Shown: positions 35,175-43,913 of the stretch, one piece after another
Layout of the letters: each line of letters starts with the position of its first letter
Position numbering within the stretch: the stretch's first letter is position 1
Assembly: GCF_024508235.1 (NCBI RefSeq)
Contig: NZ_CP101943.1
Location: 2,205,112-2,269,111, forward strand
From: Halococcus qingdaonensis
GTDB taxonomy: Archaea; Halobacteriota; Halobacteria; Halobacteriales; Halococcaceae
Direction: 5' to 3'
DNA: 64,000 nucleotides
Program-made: the position numbers and the translations under genes
Notes under the pieces: model-generated
Database searches by the model: none
Told to the model about the DNA's origin: nothing
What the model saw: only the letters and a program-made list of their open reading frames with translations

Positions 35175-37145
35175 ATGGCCGATGTTTATTACCGAGCCAG
35201 CCGGTGGGAGGGTATGGACTGGCAGGAAGCCGAGGCGGAGTTCGAAAGCGAGGTGCTCGGCGAGCGAACGCTGTCGCGGATGTTCGAGCGCAGCGCCACG
35301 CGCCACGACGAACACGTCGCCCAGCAGTACAAGGGCGGCGTCTACGACCGCTCGCTGGCCGGTCCGATCGTGTCGCAGGCACCCGACGGCGAGTTCGCAA
35401 ACCTGAGCTACCGGCAGATGCACCGGATCGTCAAGCGGCTCGCGGCGGGCTTTCGCAGCCTCGGCATCGAGGCCGGCGACAGGGTGGGACTGTTCGCGAA
35501 CACGCGCATGGAGTGGGCCCAGACCGATTTCGCCGTGCTCGCCGCCGGCGGGATCGTGACGACCGTCTACACGAGTTCTTCGCCCGATCAGGTCGAATAT
35601 CTCCTCGACGACCCCGGAGCCACCGGAGTGGTCGTTGAAAACCAGGAGCTGCTCGAACGCGTGCTCGCCGTCGAGGACGAACTCGATCTCGACTTCGTCG
35701 TCTCGATGGACAGTATCGAGGGGTACGGCGACCGCGAGGACGTGCTCACGCTCGCACAGGTCCACGAACGCGGCGTCGGCTCGTTCGAGCAGAGCGACTA
35801 CGAGGGCTGGCTCGACGCGCGCGATCCCGACGATCTCGCCAGCCTCGTCTACACCTCCGGAACGACCGGCCAGCCGAAGGGCGTCAGGCTCACTCACCGC
35901 AACTTCAAGGCGAACGTCGATCAGGTCTACCGCCGGTTCGGGCCGCGCGAGGACAAGGGCGATCTCCCGACGATCGATCCGGACGTGAGTACGCTCTCCT
36001 TTCTCCCGCTCGCGCACGTCTTCGAGCGGCTGGCGGGTCACTTCCTGATGTTCGCCGCGGGCGCGAGCGTCGCCTACGCCGAGAGCCCCGACACGCTCCA
36101 AGAGGACTTCCCGCTCGTCACCCCCTCGACGGGGACGAGCGTCCCCCGGGTGTACGAGAAGCTGTACGACTCGATTCGCGACCAGGCCAGCGAATCCCCG
36201 CTGCGCGAGCGAATCTTCGAGTGGGCCGTCGATATCGGCCGAGAGTATCAAGAGCGTAAGTCGCCCGGGCTCTCGCTGCGCGCGAAACGCGCGCTCGCCG
36301 ATCGGCTAGTCTTCGAGCAGGTCCGTGAGGGCGTCGGCGGCAACATCGAGTTCTTCATCAGCGGCGGCGGCAGCCTCTCGCCCGAACTGGGTCGACTGTT
36401 CGACGGGATGGGGCTGCCGATCCTGGAGGGGTATGGCCTCACCGAGACCGCACCCGTCGTGGCGGTCAACCCGCCCGAAGCACCCGAGATCGGCACCATC
36501 GGCCCGCCCGTCGTCGACGAAGAGATCAAAGTGGATGCAAGCGTGGTGCCCGACGACCTCGACGCCGACGGCGAGGTCGGCGAACTGCTCGTGCGCGGGC
36601 CGAACGTGACTGATGGGTACTGGGAGAACACCGAGGCGACCGAGGACAGTTTCGACGGGGAGTGGTTCCGCACCGGCGATGTCGTGGAGCGCCGCCCCGA
36701 TGGCTACATCGCCTTCCGCGAGCGCTCGAAGCAGCTGCTGGTGCTCTCGACGGGGAAAAACGTCGCGCCCGGGCCGATCGAGGACGCCTTCGCCCAGCGC
36801 CAACTCGTCGAGCAGTGTATGGTGCTCGGCGACGGCGAGAAGTTCGTGAGCGGGCTCGTCGTCCCAAACGAGGAACGGGTGCGAAAATGGGCCGAAGAAG
36901 AGGGCATCGACCTGCCCGACGGTTCGAGCGCACTCTGTCAGAACGAACACGTCCAGGCACGCATCGGCGAGGTGGTCGAAACGGTCAACGAGAACTTCGA
37001 GTCCCACGAGCGTATCAAGAAGTTCGCGCTCGTGCCCGAGGAGTTCACCGAGGACAACGATCTCCTGACACCGACGATGAAGAAGAAACGACGCAACATC
37101 GAGGAGCGCTACGACGAGGCGATCGACGCGCTGTATGCCGACTGA
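35175..37145 (+). CDS. Long-chain fatty-acid-CoA ligase (AMP-forming)
   Basis: A 656-residue acyl-adenylate-forming enzyme. The phosphate loop YTSGTTGQPKGV is at about residues 226-237, EGYGLTETAP follows, then WFRTGDVVERRPDGYI (GD motif) and an A10-type Lys-rich end (TPTMKKKRRNIEERY). Size and blocks fit long-chain (FadD15/ACSL-like) ligases. It activates fatty acids to acyl-CoA for beta-oxidation or lipid turnover, consistent with the acyl-CoA dehydrogenase and thiolase genes elsewhere in the window. Start at 35175; a Met at codon 14 is possible. Confidence 0.92.
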   Translation: MADVYYRASRWEGMDWQEAEAEFESEVLGERTLSRMFERSATRHDEHVAQQYKGGVYDRSLAGPIVSQAPDGEFANLSYRQMHRIVKRLAAGFRSLGIEAGDRVGLFANTRMEWAQTDFAVLAAGGIVTTVYTSSSPDQVEYLLDDPGATGVVVENQELLERVLAVEDELDLDFVVSMDSIEGYGDREDVLTLAQVHERGVGSFEQSDYEGWLDARDPDDLASLVYTSGTTGQPKGVRLTHRNFKANVDQVYRRFGPREDKGDLPTIDPDVSTLSFLPLAHVFERLAGHFLMFAAGASVAYAESPDTLQEDFPLVTPSTGTSVPRVYEKLYDSIRDQASESPLRERIFEWAVDIGREYQERKSPGLSLRAKRALADRLVFEQVREGVGGNIEFFISGGGSLSPELGRLFDGMGLPILEGYGLTETAPVVAVNPPEAPEIGTIGPPVVDEEIKVDASVVPDDLDADGEVGELLVRGPNVTDGYWENTEATEDSFDGEWFRTGDVVERRPDGYIAFRERSKQLLVLSTGKNVAPGPIEDAFAQRQLVEQCMVLGDGEKFVSGLVVPNEERVRKWAEEEGIDLPDGSSALCQNEHVQARIGEVVETVNENFESHERIKKFALVPEEFTEDNDLLTPTMKKKRRNIEERYDEAIDALYAD

Positions 37146-37183
37146 GACCGCAACGCCACGCATCGCTCCGCGAAGTGAACGCG

Positions 37184-37190
37184 CTTATAT
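37184..37190 (+). promoter_or_regulatory. TATA box of the antiporter gene
   Basis: CTTATAT should initiate near 37213, leaving a leader of about 17 nt that contains GGAGGG (37218-37223), a Shine-Dalgarno match 6 nt before the GTG at 37230. This is one of the few leadered starts here. Confidence 0.5.
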
Positions 37191-37229
37191 GGTCTGGTTT
37201 CTTACCGGTTCGCATATGGAGGGTCAGGA

Positions 37230-39107
37230 GTGGCAACTGGCGGGGCAGAGCTGATAGCGCTCGTTGCGGGCATCATGGCGCTCGGGGTCGCCTCGCAGAT
37301 GCTCGGCGATCGCTTTCGCGTACCGAGCATCATCTTCCTGTTGACGACGGGGCTGGTGCTCGGTCCGTTGTCGGGGCTGGTGCTCCCATCGCGGATCATC
37401 AGCGCCGACACGTTCGGCGGCGCGCTCCCGGCCATCGTCGGGCTCGCGGTCGCGATCATCGTCTTCGAGGGGGCCTTCCACCTCCGCATCGAGGACCTCA
37501 GACAGACCTCCTCGGCGACGATACGACTCACCACGCTCGGGGCGGCCATCTCGCTGCTCGGGACGGCCATCGTCGTCCACTACGCGCTCACCGCCCCGTG
37601 GGATATCTCCCTTCTCGTCGGCGCGCTGCTGGTCGCGACCGGGCCGACGGTCATCGCGCCGATCCTCGACGTCGTCCCGGTGCGCGATCGCGTGGCGACC
37701 ACCCTCGAAACCGAGGGGATCGTCAACGACGTGACGGCAGCGATCCTCGCGGTCGTCGTCTTCGAGGTCGTCTTCGAGGCCTCAGAAGGGATCGCGGCCA
37801 TCCTCGTCGTCTTCGCGATCAAGCTCGGCGTCGGCATCGGCGTCGGCACGGCCGTCGCTGGCGTGCTCTGGTATCTCATCCGCTACGTCGATCTCTCGCC
37901 GGGCAACGCACCCCGCAACGCTCGCCTGCTCGTGCTCGCCGGTGCACTGGTGGCCTACGGGCTGGCGAACGTCTGGACCTCGGAGGCGGGGATCGCCGCG
38001 GTCGCCACCGCCGGCCTCATCGTCGGCAATCTCGACATCCCCTACGAGGACAAGATCACCGATTTCAAGGGCGATATCACGCTCATGGTGCTCTCGTTCG
38101 TGTTCATCGCACTCGCCGCGCTGCTCAACTTCGACGATCTCCCCTTCGGGCTGGGCGGGCTGGCGGTCGTGGTCGTCGTGATGGTCGTGCTCCGACCGCT
38201 CGTCGTCTTTCTCTCGACATCGGGCGGTCGGTTCACCCGCGAGGAACGGCTGTTCATGAGCGCCATCGGCCCCCGGGGCATCATTCCCGCCTCCGTGGCG
38301 ACGCTGTTCGCGGTGCGCCTCCAGGCCGAGGGGATGAGCGCGGCCGCCGAAACGCTCGTCGGCACCGTCTTCCTGGTCATTTTCGCCACCGTACTGGTCG
38401 AGGGCGGTTTGGCCAGATACATTGCCGAGTATCTCGACGTGCTTCCCATGCGCGCCATCATCGTCGGCGGGGGGAAGGTCGGGCGGGATCTCGCCACACG
38501 CCTCGAAGCCCGCGGCGAGAACGTCGTCATCGTCGAACACGACGAGGAGAACGTCGAGACCGCCCGGTCGGAGGGGTTCTCGGTCCACATCGGCGACGGT
38601 GCCCACCGCGACGTCCTGCAGTCGGCGGGCGCGGAGAACGCCTCGACGATCGTCGCGACCACCGGCGACGACGACTCGAACCTGCTGGTCGCCCAGCTCG
38701 CGGCCACGGCGTTCGACACCGAGCAGGTGATCGCCCGCGTCAACCAGCCGGAAAACGACGACGCCTTCGCCGAACTCGACGTCGAAACGATCTCCGCACC
38801 GATCGCCACCTCGTGGGCCATCGACAACCGCATCGAACGGCCCGCGCTCTGGAACTGGATGACCGAACTCGGTCGCTCGGGCGACGTCCAGGAGTTCGAA
38901 GTCACCGCCGCCGACGTCGCCGGCGAAACGATCGCCGAGCTCGCGAGCGCCATCCCCGAGGGCTGTCTCATCGCACTCGTCAGCCGCGACGGCGAAAACA
39001 TGGTCCCCGACGGCGATTTCGAACTCCAGCAGGGCGACCGCATCACGCTCGTCGGCCTCAACGAACCCGTCCAGAACGCTCTCGAACGGTTCCACCCCTC
39101 GGACTAA
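37230..39107 (+). CDS. Na+(K+)/H+ antiporter with RCK (TrkA-N/TrkA-C) domains
   Basis: A 625-residue CPA-superfamily antiporter. Residues 1-400 hold about 12 membrane helices, including GATGPTVIAPI-like ion-site residues (LVATGPTVIAPILD) and GPRGIIPASVATLFA. From M407 (MRAIIVGGGKVGRDLATRL) a TrkA-N Rossmann domain binds NAD(H) or nucleotide. From about 540 a TrkA-C ligand domain follows. NhaP-type exchange of cytoplasmic Na+ or K+ for H+, gated by a bound nucleotide, is the likely job in a halophile. The start is a GTG placed by a Shine-Dalgarno sequence; the nearby ATG at 37216 is out of frame. Confidence 0.9.
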   Translation: MATGGAELIALVAGIMALGVASQMLGDRFRVPSIIFLLTTGLVLGPLSGLVLPSRIISADTFGGALPAIVGLAVAIIVFEGAFHLRIEDLRQTSSATIRLTTLGAAISLLGTAIVVHYALTAPWDISLLVGALLVATGPTVIAPILDVVPVRDRVATTLETEGIVNDVTAAILAVVVFEVVFEASEGIAAILVVFAIKLGVGIGVGTAVAGVLWYLIRYVDLSPGNAPRNARLLVLAGALVAYGLANVWTSEAGIAAVATAGLIVGNLDIPYEDKITDFKGDITLMVLSFVFIALAALLNFDDLPFGLGGLAVVVVVMVVLRPLVVFLSTSGGRFTREERLFMSAIGPRGIIPASVATLFAVRLQAEGMSAAAETLVGTVFLVIFATVLVEGGLARYIAEYLDVLPMRAIIVGGGKVGRDLATRLEARGENVVIVEHDEENVETARSEGFSVHIGDGAHRDVLQSAGAENASTIVATTGDDDSNLLVAQLAATAFDTEQVIARVNQPENDDAFAELDVETISAPIATSWAIDNRIERPALWNWMTELGRSGDVQEFEVTAADVAGETIAELASAIPEGCLIALVSRDGENMVPDGDFELQQGDRITLVGLNEPVQNALERFHPSD

Positions 39108-39563
39108 CCACGACCAACGACCTTTTGCTACGCTCAGTCGCTCCCGTTGGTCGCTTCTTCACTCGCAAAATGTCGATCAAAAGCCTTCGTCACCCCCTCG
39201 CGGTGCTCGGGGGTTCCGCGGCCCGCTCGCTCACTACGTTCGCTCGCGGTACGATCGGTGCGCCCTCCGCAACCGCACAGCACCACAGAAGCCCTCGCGC
39301 TCCCTGCGTTCCCGTGAGTCACAGGCGAACGGGTGCTCGGAGCGCGCGAAGCGTGCTCCGGCGGTCGCGCTCGCCCTTCATCCACCAGGCCCGCCACCGC
39401 ACCGCAGCCGCCATGGCCGTCACACCTGCGCAGCCGCGAGCAGCCGCAACCACGAACCGCACGTGCGCCGGGGTTCGTCCCCGCGCCGACCCCAGGCTTT
39501 TGAGCCACCGCGCCGTCGCTCGCCTGTGAACCGATCGCAGGACGCTATCGGCGGTGATGGCTC
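39108..39563. other. Repeat-bearing intergenic region
   Basis: No gene is supported in these 456 bp; open frames here are Arg/Ala/Ser-rich artefacts of GC content. The stretch contains a TTTTGC/GCAAAA-bounded repeat (39117-39186). It also has an imperfect hairpin with 9-bp arms beginning CGGAGCGCG and ending CGTGCTCCG near 39338-39360. Confidence 0.55.
39117..39186 (+). repeat. TTTTGC/GCAAAA-bounded dispersed repeat, copy 1
   Basis: It begins ACGACCTTTTGCTACGCT and carries the inverted partner GCAAAA at 39165-39170, then TGTCGATCAAAAG. The framework matches 40049-40119, while the middle differs. It lies immediately downstream of the antiporter stop. Confidence 0.6.
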
Positions 39564-39989
39564 GTGAGCGAGGCCAGGGATCCCTTCGAGATCGCGGTAC
39601 TGCCGGTTGCGAGCCCCGAAGACGCACGCACAACCTGTGCCGGCGCAGCGGCGCACCTCCGTCGAACGGGCGGCCGAGCGGTCGTCGTCCACGTCATCGA
39701 AGGCACACCGCCGACGGACGACGGCCATCCGGAACACGCCGATGAGACGTTCGCGGCCGCCCGCGAGGCGTTCGATGCCGCCGATATCGACGTCGAGACG
39801 CGTCTAGAATACGGCGAGGAGATCCCCGAAACCGTGTTCGCCGTCGCCGACGAGAGCGACGCGAGCGCCATCGCGTTCACCCCGCGCGCCGGCGGCCGCT
39901 GGCTCAAGCTCCTCTCGGGCGATCTGACGAACGCGCTCGTCACCGAGAGCGATCGTCCGGTCGTGGTGCTCCCCGACAGACACGAATAA
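39564..39989 (+). CDS. Universal stress protein-like (divergent UspA domain)
   Basis: A 141-residue protein with a GTG start at 39564, preceded by a GGTGAT Shine-Dalgarno-like match. [22 protein letters not shown] and [16 protein letters not shown] form the first half. The C-terminus ([40 protein letters not shown]) follows the USP layout, but the phosphate-binding glycine loop is degenerate, so it probably does not bind ATP. Confidence 0.82.
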   Translation: MSEARDPFEIAVLPVASPEDARTTCAGAAAHLRRTGGRAVVVHVIEGTPPTDDGHPEHADETFAAAREAFDAADIDVETRLEYGEEIPETVFAVADESDASAIAFTPRAGGRWLKLLSGDLTNALVTESDRPVVVLPDRHE

Positions 39990-40013
39990 CGCTGAAAAAG
40001 CTGTCGCGACCCG

Positions 40014-40044
40014 TCAGCGCGAAAATTCGATGGCTGCGCCCTGC
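40014..40044 (+). repeat. 31-bp duplicate of the thiolase gene end, upstream copy
   Basis: 29 of 31 bases match 40134-40164, the last codons and stop of the thiolase gene. The copy here is separated by 89 bp that include a TTTTGC/GCAAAA repeat and lies outside the open frame, so it is a fossil or duplicated gene end. Confidence 0.8.
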
Positions 40045-40048
40045 CGCG

Positions 40049-40119
40049 ACGACCTTTTGCTGCGCTTGATCGTTCGCCAGCGCTCGCTCCCTCGCTTGCA
40101 AAATCTCGGCCAAAAATCC
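40049..40119 (+). repeat. TTTTGC/GCAAAA-bounded dispersed repeat, copy 2
   Basis: It begins ACGACCTTTTGCTGCGCT, with GCAAAA at 40098-40103 followed by TCTCGGCCAAAAA. It lies between the two direct copies of the thiolase gene end, as an inserted element would. Confidence 0.6.
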
Positions 40120-40133
40120 GCCGTCGGCCCCGC

Positions 40134-41270
40134 TCAGCGCGAGAATTCGATGGCCGCGCCCTGCCCGAAGCCGACACACTCGGTGGCAAGTCCGCGGTCG
40201 ACATCGCGCTTGTGCATCTCGTGGATCAGCGTCACCGGCAGACGCGCGCCGCTCGCACCGAGCGGATGGCCGATGGCGATCGCACCGCCGTTGACGTTGA
40301 ATATCTCGTCGTCGATACCGAGCTCACGCTGGCAGTAGAGCGTCTGTGAGGCGAACGCCTCGTTCAACTCCACGAGCCCGTAGTCGTCGATCTCCCGCCC
40401 CGTGCGTTCGAGCAGCCCCTCGGTGGCGGGTATCGGGCCGACACCCATGACCTCCGGCTCGACGCCCGCGACGTTGTTGCTCCCGACTTCCGCGAGCACG
40501 TCGAGACCGTGATCCTCGGCGAACTCGCGGCTCGTGATGAGGGTGGCCGAAGCGCCGTCCGAGACCTGTGAGGCGTTGCCCGGGGTGACGGTCCCGTCGG
40601 ATTTGAACACCGTCGGGAGCTCCGCGAGCTTCTCGGCGGTCGTGCCCGGCCGGAGCCCCTCGTCGGTGTCGATCGTCTCCTCGCCGTTGTCGATCGGGAC
40701 GATCTCGTCGTCGAACCGGCCCTCCTCGGTGGCCTCGACGGCGCGCTGCTGCGAGCGAGCGGCGTACTCGTCCTGTTCCTCGCGACTGACGTCGTAGCGC
40801 TCGGCGACCTCCTCGGCGGTCATCCCCATCTGGAGCTCGGCGACGTTGTGCTCCTCGTTGAGGCGTGGATGGGCGTTCTGCGTGTTCTGTCCCATCTTCA
40901 CCCGGCTCATACTCTCGACGCCGCCGGCGATGATCGCGTCGCGCTGGCCGGCACGGATCGCGTCGGAGGCCGAGATGATCGACTGTGCCGAGGAGGCACA
41001 CCAGCGGTTGATCGTGGTCGCCGGGACCGATTCACCGAGATCCGACAGCAGCGAGATCACGCGCGCGACGTTGTTGCCCTGCTCGCCGCGCTGCTGGGCA
41101 CAGCCCCACATCAGATCGTCGATGTCGTCGCCCCCGAGACCTGTTTCGGCGAGGATCTCGTTGATCAGCGGGATCGAAAGGTCCTCGCTGCGGACGTCGG
41201 CGAAGACGCCGTCTTCCTTTCCCTGCGGGCTTCGGTATGCTGCCGCGACGACCGGTGTGCTATCGACCAT
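40134..41270 (-). CDS. Acetyl-CoA C-acyltransferase (thiolase)
   Basis: A 378-residue thiolase. The acyl-accepting C91 is in [20 protein letters not shown] precedes, H335 is in [12 protein letters not shown], and the second Cys C365 is in [10 protein letters not shown]. It performs thiolytic cleavage of 3-ketoacyl-CoA in beta-oxidation or the reverse condensation. A condensing role feeding PHA synthesis is possible but unproven, since the pha locus is 25 kb away. The final codons are duplicated downstream at 40014-40044. Confidence 0.93.
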   Translation of the reverse strand: MVDSTPVVAAAYRSPQGKEDGVFADVRSEDLSIPLINEILAETGLGGDDIDDLMWGCAQQRGEQGNNVARVISLLSDLGESVPATTINRWCASSAQSIISASDAIRAGQRDAIIAGGVESMSRVKMGQNTQNAHPRLNEEHNVAELQMGMTAEEVAERYDVSREEQDEYAARSQQRAVEATEEGRFDDEIVPIDNGEETIDTDEGLRPGTTAEKLAELPTVFKSDGTVTPGNASQVSDGASATLITSREFAEDHGLDVLAEVGSNNVAGVEPEVMGVGPIPATEGLLERTGREIDDYGLVELNEAFASQTLYCQRELGIDDEIFNVNGGAIAIGHPLGASGARLPVTLIHEMHKRDVDRGLATECVGFGQGAAIEFSR

Positions 41271-41388
41271 GCGCGTCGTCGGATCCGTGTCGTGTTAAAC
41301 CCACGCAAACTCCGAGATCTTTCATTGAGGTTTTCTGACCGGTGCGGTTCGACGGTCTTATTCGTCCGGATGGCCTACAGAGGCGGGA

Positions 41389-42741
41389 ATGAGCAGCCCG
41401 GAACTGGACGTCGTCGAATTTCTGCTCACGACACACGTCTACAACGATGATCGTGAGCGTGACGCCGACGACCTGCCGCCACGCTACCGCCGCGCGTTCT
41501 GGTCGGACGAGGGGATCGAGCGCCCGCTGGCCGCGACCGAGGCGACCGCCGAGACCGCCACGGAGGTGGCCGACCCGTGGAGCGCCATCTCGGGGCTGAT
41601 GTTCACCGATCGCGACGAGTTCTCGGGATCGCTGTCGCTGACCGAACGCGCGATGGCCGAGGAATGGTACGCTGAACGCGCCGACGCCGACCGAATCGAG
41701 GCGAACCCGACGCTCGCGGCCGCCCTCGACGAGGCCGACTACGAGCGCGCCCGCGAGGCCAACCGCCCCGTTCGTGCCGACCGCGTCTGGATCGACAGCC
41801 TCCTGGAGGAGTACTTCGACAACGAGGAGGACGAGGAGATGCTCGATCTCGTCGACGTCCGCGCGCCCGAGGAGGTCGAAATGACGCTCAACGATCTCGT
41901 GCTGACCAGCGATCAGAAAGGCGAGATCGAGAAGATCATGAAGGCCATCGAGCACCGCGAGTATCTCGCCACCATCGGCCTGCGCGAGATCGGCAAGCTC
42001 CTCTACGTCGGCCCGCCCGGGACGGGCAAGACGACCACGGCACGAGCGCTCGCCCACGAACTCGATCTCCCCTTCGTCGAGGTCAAACTCTCGATGGTCA
42101 CGAGCCAGTATCTCGGCGAGACGGCGAAGAACGTCGAGAAGACCTTCGAGGTCGCCAAACGGCTCTCGCCGTGTATCCTCTTCATCGACGAGTTCGATTT
42201 CGTCGCCAAGACCAGAAATTCGGACGAGCACGTCGCGCTGAAGCGTGCGGTGAACACGCTGCTCAAGAGCATCGACGAGATCAGCCTGATCAACGACGAA
42301 GTGCTCCTGATCGGCGCGACCAACCATCCCGACCAGCTCGACGCGGCCGCCTGGCGGCGTTTCGACGAGATCGTCAACTTCCCGAAGCCCGACTCGCTGA
42401 TGCGCGCGGACATCCTCCGGATCGTCACCCGGGAGATGGAGATCGAGGAGTTCGATCCCGAGGCGCTGGCCGCCGACACCGAAGGGCTGACCGGCAGCGA
42501 CCTCAGACTCGTGCTCCGCGAGGCCGTCCTGGATGCACTGACCGAGGAGCGCACCACGCTGACACAGGCCGACCTCGAGGCCGCAGTGCGCGACTTCGAG
42601 GAGCGCGACAGCCTGAAGGACCTCGACATGATCGAGGGTGACCACGACGCCCTGGTGGCCGGCGGCGACATCAGCGCCGATGGCGGATCCGACGAGCACG
42701 ATCACGACCACGGTGCCGACGGTCACGCTCACGACCACTGA
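41389..42741 (+). CDS. AAA+ ATPase with His-rich tail
   Basis: A 450-residue single-AAA protein. Residues 1-165 are an acidic N-domain of unknown fold. Walker A GPPGTGKT is at 208-215, Walker B ILFIDEFD has D267-E268, GATNHPDQLD holds sensor 1, and AAWRRFDE the arginine finger. The AAA core resembles Cdc48/PAN/FtsH-type unfoldases. The tail DEHDHDHGADGHAHDH is a likely metal-binding segment. The substrate is unknown. The stop is 2 bp before the next gene, a zinc hydrolase, suggesting an operon. Confidence 0.88.
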   Translation: MSSPELDVVEFLLTTHVYNDDRERDADDLPPRYRRAFWSDEGIERPLAATEATAETATEVADPWSAISGLMFTDRDEFSGSLSLTERAMAEEWYAERADADRIEANPTLAAALDEADYERAREANRPVRADRVWIDSLLEEYFDNEEDEEMLDLVDVRAPEEVEMTLNDLVLTSDQKGEIEKIMKAIEHREYLATIGLREIGKLLYVGPPGTGKTTTARALAHELDLPFVEVKLSMVTSQYLGETAKNVEKTFEVAKRLSPCILFIDEFDFVAKTRNSDEHVALKRAVNTLLKSIDEISLINDEVLLIGATNHPDQLDAAAWRRFDEIVNFPKPDSLMRADILRIVTREMEIEEFDPEALAADTEGLTGSDLRLVLREAVLDALTEERTTLTQADLEAAVRDFEERDSLKDLDMIEGDHDALVAGGDISADGGSDEHDHDHGADGHAHDH

Positions 42742-42743
42742 TC

Positions 42744-43562
42744 GTGGAGGTCACGCTCCTGGGCACCGGCGACACGACCGGCACACCGACCGTCGGCTGT
42801 GACTGCGACACCTGCACCGCCGCCCGCGAGAACGGCGTCGGACGGAGCCGGTTCTCGGTCCACGTCCGCAACGAACGGACCGACGAGTCGCTGCTCGTCG
42901 ATGCGAGCCCCGACTTCCGACAGCAGTTCCTCGACAACGACGTGGCGCTTCCGGATGCGGCGCTCGTCACGCACATCCACTTCGACCATCTCGACGGACT
43001 CGGCAACGCCTTCCGACTCTTCTCCGACCTCCCGGTCCACGCGGCGAACGAGATCGACCCGAAGACCGGCGAGAGCGTCGCCGACACGGTACGGGGGAAG
43101 TACGACTACCTCGACGCGCTCTCGGTCCAGGGGCAGCGTCCGTTGGAGTCGTTTTCGACCTGTGGCTTCGACGTGACGTTCGTCCCGGTCTCGCATCCGC
43201 CGCTCGTGTGTTACGGCGTCGTCCTCGAAGACGACGACGCGAAGCTCGCGATCACTGGCGACACGAGCTACGGGATCAAGGACGAATCGCGCGCCCGGTT
43301 GGCCGACGCGGACCTCCTGCTCGCCGACGCCATCGCGCCGGCGGCGTTCTGCGAGCATCACCCGCTCGGCGGCGATCACCACGACGTCGACGGAACGCCG
43401 CGAACGTTCGGCACGAAACACATGACCCGTGAGGGGGCGCTCTCGCTGGCCGACGAACTCGATGCCACCGAGACACGGTTGGTCCACGTCTCGCATTTCT
43501 TCCCCGCCGACGAGGCGTTCGCGGAGCCGCTCGCGGTCGACGGCGAGCGCTACGTGCTGTAA
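42744..43562 (+). CDS. PhnP-like MBL-fold phosphodiesterase
   Basis: A 272-residue MBL hydrolase with a GTG start. An N-terminal zinc loop GCDCDTC (C19, C21, C24) is the mark of PhnP-type enzymes, which hydrolyse cyclic phosphodiesters. The catalytic motif THIHFDH gives H77, H79, D81 and H82, with ITGDTSYGI and VHVSHFFP downstream. No phn genes are nearby, so the substrate is uncertain. It is coupled to the upstream AAA+ gene. Confidence 0.85.
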   Translation: MEVTLLGTGDTTGTPTVGCDCDTCTAARENGVGRSRFSVHVRNERTDESLLVDASPDFRQQFLDNDVALPDAALVTHIHFDHLDGLGNAFRLFSDLPVHAANEIDPKTGESVADTVRGKYDYLDALSVQGQRPLESFSTCGFDVTFVPVSHPPLVCYGVVLEDDDAKLAITGDTSYGIKDESRARLADADLLLADAIAPAAFCEHHPLGGDHHDVDGTPRTFGTKHMTREGALSLADELDATETRLVHVSHFFPADEAFAEPLAVDGERYVL

Positions 43563-43867
43563 ACCTGGTGATACTGATAGCCACGGACGAACGCCACGGC
43601 GGCCATCGCGGTGAGCAAGAGCCCGAGTAGCGGGTCGCGTACGCCGTAGGTGATCGCGAGAAGTACGGCGACGACACCGACCGCGAGCAGGACCGGCGCG
43701 ACGGCGGGTTCGCCGCGGCGCAGGACGACGAGCGCGCCGAGACCGACCACGCCACAGAAGACGACGAAGCCGGGACCGAGACCCAGCACAAGCCCAGCGC
43801 CGGCTCCGAGGACGCCGACGGCGGCCAGCGCCACGAAAGTGGTGCGAAAGCGATCGGTCCAGTCCAT
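43550..43867 (-). CDS. Small four-helix membrane protein
   Basis: A 105-residue hydrophobic protein with about four membrane helices (12-35, 38-52, 57-75, 78-95) and a C-terminal RGYQYHQVYST. No family is recognised. It overlaps the end of the PhnP-like gene by 13 bp, tail to tail, and lies downstream of the ABC exporter genes on the same strand. Confidence 0.65.
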   Translation of the reverse strand: MDWTDRFRTTFVALAAVGVLGAGAGLVLGLGPGFVVFCGVVGLGALVVLRRGEPAVAPVLLAVGVVAVLLAITYGVRDPLLGLLLTAMAAVAFVRGYQYHQVYST

Positions 43868-43913
43868 ATCCAGAACGAGAGCCGGAATGGGGTAGCCGTT
43901 TCGCGTTCGGTCG

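Noticed and set aside
36662-39529. Very long Arg-rich open frame (955 codons) overlapping the acyl-CoA ligase and antiporter genes
   Set aside because: Its product is Arg/Gly/Asp-rich low-complexity, has no family match, and arises from GC-rich third positions of the two real genes on the same strand in another frame.
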